A stretch of DNA of 38,678 nt from CAJQHK01 sp038142525 (GTDB taxonomy: Bacteria; Pseudomonadota; Alphaproteobacteria; Rickettsiales; UBA1997): the NCBI GenBank assembly GCA_038142525.1, contig JAYQKE010000004.1, forward strand, positions 1 through 38,678. Direction: 5' to 3'. The position numbers and the translations under genes were made by a program. Positions 33,861-38,678 of the stretch are shown here, piece after piece. How positions within the stretch are numbered: position 1 is the stretch's first letter; every line of letters begins with the position of its first letter. The notes beneath the pieces were generated by a model. The model had not been told where the DNA came from. It searched no databases and worked only from the letters and a program-made list of their open reading frames with translations.

Positions 33861-36249
33861 TTTGAATTTTGTAATTTGATTTATTATAAAATTTAACTCT
33901 GTTTTTATACATTTTGATAGCAACGGCACTATGGGAGTCTAAATAATCATAAATCCGGATGTCTTTCTTATTTTTATGATAACGATTTAATCTTCCTGCA
34001 TATTGCACCATTCTTCCCTCGAAGGATAAGGGCGACCCCAAAATCAAAGCATCCAACTCAGCAATATCGACTCCTTCGCCAATTAGTGACGAAGTAGCAA
34101 ATAAACAGTATTTACCATCTTGATTATGCGCTTCTTGTAATTGGCACAAAACTTCTTTTCTGTCTTTAGCTGATAATTCGCCATCTAGTCTGAATAATTT
34201 TGCTTGATAATTCTTATCAAGATTTTCCTCAGTTCTTTCTTTTAAAAATTTTAAATGTTCTTTGCGATCAGAAATAACCAAGGTTGCTCTATTGTCGTTT
34301 AGCGTAGAAATGATATCGCCAATAATCATATTATTCCTTGCCTCATTCTCGGTAAGCTCCGACCATAACATGTGGATTGGCAAGTTATTTCCCGCTTCAT
34401 CATTAAATCTAAATCCAGTTTCCTTGATAATTACCGATTTATCTAAATTCTTCTCAGTTTCTGATTCCATATTATGGATAACTTCACCACATTGATAGAA
34501 TAATAATTTTTCAAGACCATCCTTTCTATATGGCGTTGCGGTTAATCCTAGAATATATCTTGCTTTTACTTGCTTTAAAACATCTTCAAAAGATATAGCT
34601 GGAATATGATGGCACTCATCAATAATTATGTGGTCATAATTTGATAAAAATTCTTTTACATTTTCCATTCTTGTCAAAGTTTGCAAGATCGCTATATCAA
34701 TTTTATTTTTTGGCTTCTTCTTGGCGCCAGCCACAATACCAATTTCTTTTTTATCAAAATCAGTGAATTCTAAAATTCTTGATTGCCATTGATTAATTAG
34801 CGGTTGCTTGTGAACCAAAACTAAAGTTGGCAATTTTCGCTTAGCAATCAAATAGCAACCCATAACTGTTTTACCACAACCTGGAGTGGCTACTAAAACA
34901 CCCGCTTCTTGTTTAGAAAATTTTCTGGTTGCCTGCTTTTGGGATTTGGTTAATTCACCTGTAAATTTAATTTTAATTTTCTTAAATTTCGGCCTTTTAT
35001 CAACTATTTCAATTTCGGCTTTTGCCTCTTGCAGTAAGGCTGTGGCTTTATTTAAAATACCTCTTGGTAAAAGAATGTGATCTTTCCTAACTTCTCCAGC
35101 AAAAATAAATCTACTCAATGGGTAAGTTGGCAATCTCATCCGCATTTTTTTATAAAATTCTATATTTGGAAAAGTTGCTAATCTTTTTAATTTAGTAATT
35201 AATCTGCTAGGAATCCCCTTTGTTGGGATAATAATTTGCGCATCTTTTGTAATTATTATTTTTTGCCCCGAAATATCTGGAATCTTTTCTTTTGAGTCGT
35301 CTCTTAGGATATTTTCATCAGTTTTTGTCGCTATCTCCTCATCAAAATTAAAATCAGAAAATAGATCTGCCGAATATTTACTAATGATGTTTCTAATATC
35401 AAAATCTGAAAGCAAATGAATGTTTGAGAGGTAGTCCCATTGATCGGTGATTGCATTTAGATTTTGATCTAAAAATACACAATTACCCAATTCTCTCTTA
35501 TCTTTCTGCAACGGCAAAGCGATCAAATTACCAAAACCACCTTTTGGTAATAAATCTTGATTTGGAAAGAATCTGTCGAAACTATCAAATTTTATAATAT
35601 GACAATTTTCTTGAGCTTTTGATAAAATTAATGTTCCAAGTTGTCTTGCTATTCTTGCCTCAACTTTTTCGCTAAAAAATATCCAAGCATGAGAACCATT
35701 CCCCGATCTTGATTTCTCAATAGCAACTTCAATTCCTAGTTCATTTGCGACTTTTTGATAATTTATTACAGCCATTTCCCAATCCTTACCATCGAAATCG
35801 CATGCAATGAATTTACAACTATCATCAAAATCAATGGCATAAGTTTCAATTGTTTGCTTTCCTCGCAAATGATCATTGATCACATATTCATTTAGCGGAA
35901 CAAAATTTTGATTATTGCAATTAGAGCATTTTATTTTTGGTTTATTGCAAACACCTTTTGCCCACTCATTGTTGCAAGCCGGTGAATATCCTTTGGTGTT
36001 TTTATTTTGATTAATCCACAATTTTGGAAATACCGAAGTTCTGCAGGCAAATAATCGATGAAATAATTTGATCTTATCTTCCGGAGATTCTGCAGTTCTC
36101 GAAAGAGCTTTAGTGCCAAGATGGGTTTTATTTTGATCTTTATTTAATTCTAATTGTTCAAGACAGGCTATTTCTTGGTTTATTGATTTTTTCTTAGACT
36201 CTAAATCATCTAATTCTTTTTTTAATTGGATGATTTTTTCTAAAGTCAT
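33853..36249 (-). CDS. Archaeo-eukaryotic primase fused to SF2 helicase (TOTE conflict-system type)
   Basis: 798 residues. An N-terminal coiled coil (about 1-35) is followed by KLFHRLFACRTSVFPKLW and a zinc-type Cys cluster (Cys92, 101, 108, 111). The AEP core has FIACDFDGKDW (metal Asp151 and Asp153), SRSGNGSHAWIFF (His187) and DRFFPNQDLLPKGGFGNLIA. The helicase has Walker A ATPGCGKT (454-461), DECH (544-547), LTATPYRKDG and QYAGRLNR (749-756). This order and these motifs match the primase-helicases of TOTE conflict systems. Start overlaps the AbiEii stop by four bases (ATGA). It probably acts on nucleic acid in response to, or as part of, toxin activity. All key motifs are present, so it should be active. 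Confidence 0.88.
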   Translation of the reverse strand: MTLEKIIQLKKELDDLESKKKSINQEIACLEQLELNKDQNKTHLGTKALSRTAESPEDKIKLFHRLFACRTSVFPKLWINQNKNTKGYSPACNNEWAKGVCNKPKIKCSNCNNQNFVPLNEYVINDHLRGKQTIETYAIDFDDSCKFIACDFDGKDWEMAVINYQKVANELGIEVAIEKSRSGNGSHAWIFFSEKVEARIARQLGTLILSKAQENCHIIKFDSFDRFFPNQDLLPKGGFGNLIALPLQKDKRELGNCVFLDQNLNAITDQWDYLSNIHLLSDFDIRNIISKYSADLFSDFNFDEEIATKTDENILRDDSKEKIPDISGQKIIITKDAQIIIPTKGIPSRLITKLKRLATFPNIEFYKKMRMRLPTYPLSRFIFAGEVRKDHILLPRGILNKATALLQEAKAEIEIVDKRPKFKKIKIKFTGELTKSQKQATRKFSKQEAGVLVATPGCGKTVMGCYLIAKRKLPTLVLVHKQPLINQWQSRILEFTDFDKKEIGIVAGAKKKPKNKIDIAILQTLTRMENVKEFLSNYDHIIIDECHHIPAISFEDVLKQVKARYILGLTATPYRKDGLEKLLFYQCGEVIHNMESETEKNLDKSVIIKETGFRFNDEAGNNLPIHMLWSELTENEARNNMIIGDIISTLNDNRATLVISDRKEHLKFLKERTEENLDKNYQAKLFRLDGELSAKDRKEVLCQLQEAHNQDGKYCLFATSSLIGEGVDIAELDALILGSPLSFEGRMVQYAGRLNRYHKNKKDIRIYDYLDSHSAVAIKMYKNRVKFYNKSNYKIQNG

Positions 36250-37331
36250 AAATGCTGATTATTGTTATTTCCTATCAAGGAATTTTCAAAATCCTGTAAT
36301 TTTAGAATCATCTCTTCAAATTTTGGAAAATCCTTAAAAAACATCTCCTCCATATTTTTGTAATCTTTTTTGATTTTGGTAAGTCGGGATTCGTTTGGAA
36401 TTAATTTAATATCAGAGAATTTCTGAATTTTACCGTAATTGACCCAGCTCTCATTCCAAAAATCATCTTTGTTTTTAACAACTGCCTCTAAAATTTCTAA
36501 ATCACGGGTTAGATCAATATTTAAGCCATTTGCCAATATGGAATAAATATCATAATAATGTCTGGAGTAATTTTGATTAATTGGCTTATTTTCAGGTCGA
36601 AGAGTTATGGAGTGAAGGATTAATAATTTTTCGATAAAATTTCTTTTAATTGAGAGGGTGTTCACTTCAAATTCATCAAAATAATCATATAAGATTTCTT
36701 TTGCATATGGTTGGATAATTTTCTTCTCCGATGGCCATATTCCACCCAAAGCACCAAATTCTAATTTTATTTTTGGCTTAATGTAGTTGTAATTATTATT
36801 TTCTAAGGCAATTGCAAAACCATCTTCTGTTGTTAGTACTTCATTATTTTCGGTTACTAAAATATCGGATGGGGAATGAGGAAAATTAAAAAACAAAGTT
36901 ATGTTATTTTTATCCTCTTCATCAAAAACTAATTCATAATTTTTATTTCCTAGATCTTCATCAAAAACTGTTTTTAGAATTGGCAAAATATTACTTTCTA
37001 CAAAATTTCTGGTCTCTTCTTTATTTCTATCTGTATATTTTTTATTTCCTTTGCGAGTTCCTGTACTTTCTTTGATGCCTAAAATATTTGAATTAATGGT
37101 AATATCAACATCTTCTGAAAATCTGCTAATTGCATCATAGGCTTTTGATAGGCAAGTACCACCTTTAAAAATAAGGCTATCTTTTAATTGTTCGCATGAG
37201 AATAATTTTTGTAAAACATAGCAAACCCAAATATCTTTTTCGACAATATCAAATCTTAAGCCAAGATCATTTGTCGCCTTTTGAATTAAGTTTTTTCTTT
37301 CACTGGAATTTAGTTTGATAAATTTTTTCAT
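36246..37331 (-). CDS. AbiEii-type nucleotidyltransferase toxin
   Basis: 361 residues of the AbiEii/AbiGii toxin family (nucleotidyltransferase fold, abortive infection and toxin-antitoxin). SLIFKGGTCLSKAYDAISR with Gly57-Gly58-Thr59 and FSEDVDIT with Asp74 and Asp76 form the catalytic core; KLEFGALGGIWPSEKK carries the family's conserved basic region and NYSRHYYDIYSILANG the C-terminal motif. Known members transfer nucleotides to tRNA or other acceptors. The ATG follows the AbiEi-like stop with no gap (TAGATG), and its own stop overlaps the primase-helicase start. All motifs are intact. The target is unknown. Confidence 0.92.
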   Translation of the reverse strand: MKKFIKLNSSERKNLIQKATNDLGLRFDIVEKDIWVCYVLQKLFSCEQLKDSLIFKGGTCLSKAYDAISRFSEDVDITINSNILGIKESTGTRKGNKKYTDRNKEETRNFVESNILPILKTVFDEDLGNKNYELVFDEEDKNNITLFFNFPHSPSDILVTENNEVLTTEDGFAIALENNNYNYIKPKIKLEFGALGGIWPSEKKIIQPYAKEILYDYFDEFEVNTLSIKRNFIEKLLILHSITLRPENKPINQNYSRHYYDIYSILANGLNIDLTRDLEILEAVVKNKDDFWNESWVNYGKIQKFSDIKLIPNESRLTKIKKDYKNMEEMFFKDFPKFEEMILKLQDFENSLIGNNNNQHL

Positions 37332-37931
37332 CTATGCAACATTTAATTTATAAACAATATCTGCCATCCATGAAGAAAGATTGCTCGACATTTTAGTTAA
37401 ATATTTTTTATCAACAGAATTTAATATCGATGCGCATCTATTTAAGATATCGTCAGTAATGTTATTTTTACCTAAATAGCTTAAAGCATTTAAAATTAGC
37501 ATTATTTTACTTGGAGCATCAATAGGAGGATTAATTTTTGTGTGCTTAAAGCAAATTATATTATTGCCAATTTTTCTTTTAAATGATCTGCCTGTAGTTA
37601 AGTAATTATTTTGAGCGGGAACTTGATTGGAAAAACCCAAAATATTTGCACAAACCGCACCAGAGGGAAAAATTGACACTCCTAAAGAATGAGCAATTGC
37701 CTTTGCAATATCATCAATTGATGGCGGAATAACTCCAATATCTTTCTGAACAATGGGATAATAATAAATTCCCCAATCAATTCTTGTAATAAAACCATCA
37801 TCAATTAATCTGGTTAAATTCTTATCAACGGTATTTCTAGTTGATAGATCAGCAAAATCTTTAGCACAAAAAACCCAGCCTCTTTTTTTGGTTTTTATTC
37901 TTTGTAGGATTTTGTCTTTTATAGCACTCAT
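37332..37931 (-). CDS. AbiEi-like antitoxin / DUF6088 regulator
   Basis: 199 residues. The N-terminal winged helix-turn-helix is visible in RIKTKKRGWVFCAKDFADL and STRNTVDKNLTRLIDDGFIT, typical of AbiEi-like antitoxins and DUF6088. The middle has AKAIAHSLGVSIFPSGAVCA and NILGFSNQVPAQNNYLTTGR, matching the conserved DUF6088 core. In AbiE systems this protein neutralises the toxin and represses the operon. It is the first gene of the operon, so the promoter should lie in the region upstream of 37931. No signal peptide or membrane segment. Confidence 0.85.
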   Translation of the reverse strand: MSAIKDKILQRIKTKKRGWVFCAKDFADLSTRNTVDKNLTRLIDDGFITRIDWGIYYYPIVQKDIGVIPPSIDDIAKAIAHSLGVSIFPSGAVCANILGFSNQVPAQNNYLTTGRSFKRKIGNNIICFKHTKINPPIDAPSKIMLILNALSYLGKNNITDDILNRCASILNSVDKKYLTKMSSNLSSWMADIVYKLNVA

Positions 37932-38405
37932 AGCTTGTTAAAAGTAATTAAGTTAAAGTCATAAATATATGGTAATATTTCTGACAGAAAAAGTCAACTA
38001 ATATCACTAGAACGAGATTAGGGAAAAGGGTAGCGAATTTTCGTAAAAAGCAATTACCACTCGTTCGGTTGAAAAATCACGAACTTTTTAACCAACTGGT
38101 AAAGCCTTATGTGGCAAGGGGTGACAGCATTTGGATAAAGTTAGTAATGGGATTCACACGCTGAGCCACATCGTTTGTATCCTTTTACAAACTTTCTCTA
38201 TTTCATATTCCTTATACCGCTTGAAACCAGTGGTTTCAACGCTTCTTAAATTTCCATACCAGTTGTTGAAGAGATTTTAACCAAGTGGGTAGTTGGCTAA
38301 ATTGATGCTAAAAAATTACAAAACAGAGAATTTTTTACCCAATTTTATCAGAAAAACCTCCCAAAAGCCTTGATTTTACTGTATTTATCTTAAATTCCCA
38401 TATCT
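37932..38405. other. 474-base region upstream of the AbiE-primase operon
   Basis: Contains the promoter region of the operon. Inverted repeats seen: AACGAG (38011) with CTCGTT (38070) and GTTTGTA/TACAAAC near 38175-38195 on either strand. A minus-strand stretch around 38110-38200 (CAAATGCTGTCACCCCTTGC) resembles the 3' end of the IS5-type transposase (CAAATGCTATCATCCCTTGC), so a divergent IS5-type scrap may lie here. No intact gene. Confidence 0.45.
38221..38239. promoter_or_regulatory. Perfect 19-base palindrome upstream of the AbiE operon
   Basis: TTGAAACCA-G-TGGTTTCAA is perfectly symmetric around one central base, about 290 bases upstream of the first gene. That is far for an AbiEi operator, so its link to the operon is doubtful. 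Confidence 0.3.
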
Positions 38406-38678
38406 TTACCCACGCGCCATCTCCTCAGGAATATCATAACCAAAAAGCTCAAAAATTTGTTTTTGCTCTTTTGTAGCCTCTTGTACAAATATCTGCTTTT
38501 CATATATTTTTGCCTTTTGTGCCGAAAGTATAATAAATGCTTGATCCACAGTAAATTCTTTGTTTAATTTCTGATGAATTTTCATAAAAAAGTAAGATAA
38601 TAAAAATAGTAAAAATAAATGTCCTCTGAGAGTTTCCTCGCTATGCACTCTTAGTGGTAGCAGGTTTAGATCTGACTT
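38406..38678 (-). pseudogene. IS1634/IS4-like transposase, C-terminal part (runs off the window)
   Basis: The minus-strand frame is open from the window edge: SDLNLLPLRVHSEETLRGHL, then FLLFLLSYFFMKIHQKL and KEQKQIFELFGYDIPEEMA. The arrangement (SDL....hR..E..RGHhFhhFL) is that of the end of IS1634-type DDE transposases, where the Glu before RGH is the last catalytic residue. The start and main catalytic part lie outside the window, so it could be intact there. The ATG at 38648 is internal. Confidence 0.7.

Noticed and set aside
38080..38230. Clear IS5-type transposase end on the minus strand
   Set aside because: Only about 20-30 bases resemble the 31-kb element and frames are broken, so it is noted only as a possibility within the intergenic entry.

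Overview
This AT-rich window looks like the chromosome of a host-associated alphaproteobacterium of the Rickettsiales type. That is inferred from gene content: a very large VirB6-like protein, an isolated virB11, lpxD, a zinc-knuckle-free metG, dnaA, pgsA, a XerC-like recombinase, many dead insertion sequences and many broken genes. No rRNA, tRNA or CRISPR array was recognised.

Layout. 1-5462: an IS5-type fragment, a broken mobile-element hypothetical gene, a frameshifted class-C26 gamma-glutamyl hydrolase divergent from rimK, then an IS256/IS630 graveyard bounded by 305-bp inverted arms. 5463-17160 (all minus strand): rhodanese gene, dnaA, one roughly 2,300-residue VirB6-like lipoprotein gene split by about five frameshifts, metG and hisD (frameshifted). 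17637-22505 (minus): kbl (frameshifted), porin (two frameshifts), virB11, lpxD; the porin stop overlaps the virB11 start. 22690-26122: decayed DNA with an IS3 fragment, a beheaded nnrD, a roughly 1.1-kb inverted repeat made from an IS5-type element, a broken DUF123 gene and an IS630 fragment. 26237-30728: pgsA, divergent xerC-like gene, a 238-bp hairpin element, and valS (one frameshift). 30705-33457: an IS5-type element, scraps of IS5 and virD4, an IS3-family element and an XRE fragment. 33411-37931 (minus): a compact four-gene operon. The window ends in another transposase fragment.

The most interesting unit is the operon at 33411-37931: an AbiEi-like regulator, an AbiEii nucleotidyltransferase toxin, a fused archaeo-eukaryotic primase plus SF2 helicase of the kind found in TOTE conflict systems, and a small helical protein. 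All are stop-start coupled or overlapping, so they are probably made together as one defence or conflict module. Its last gene appears cut at the 3' end by rearrangement.

Two other structural signals stand out. First, a palindrome of about 87 bp occurs in four full or near-full copies, plus half copies, each at a point where a gene or IS is broken; its half is also the outer end of the IS5-type element. Second, the dead IS copy centred near 24450 carries several insertions that exactly complement the opposite arm of its hairpin, the signature of template switching. Many frameshifts fall in A/T runs, so raw-read support should be checked before calling those genes dead.
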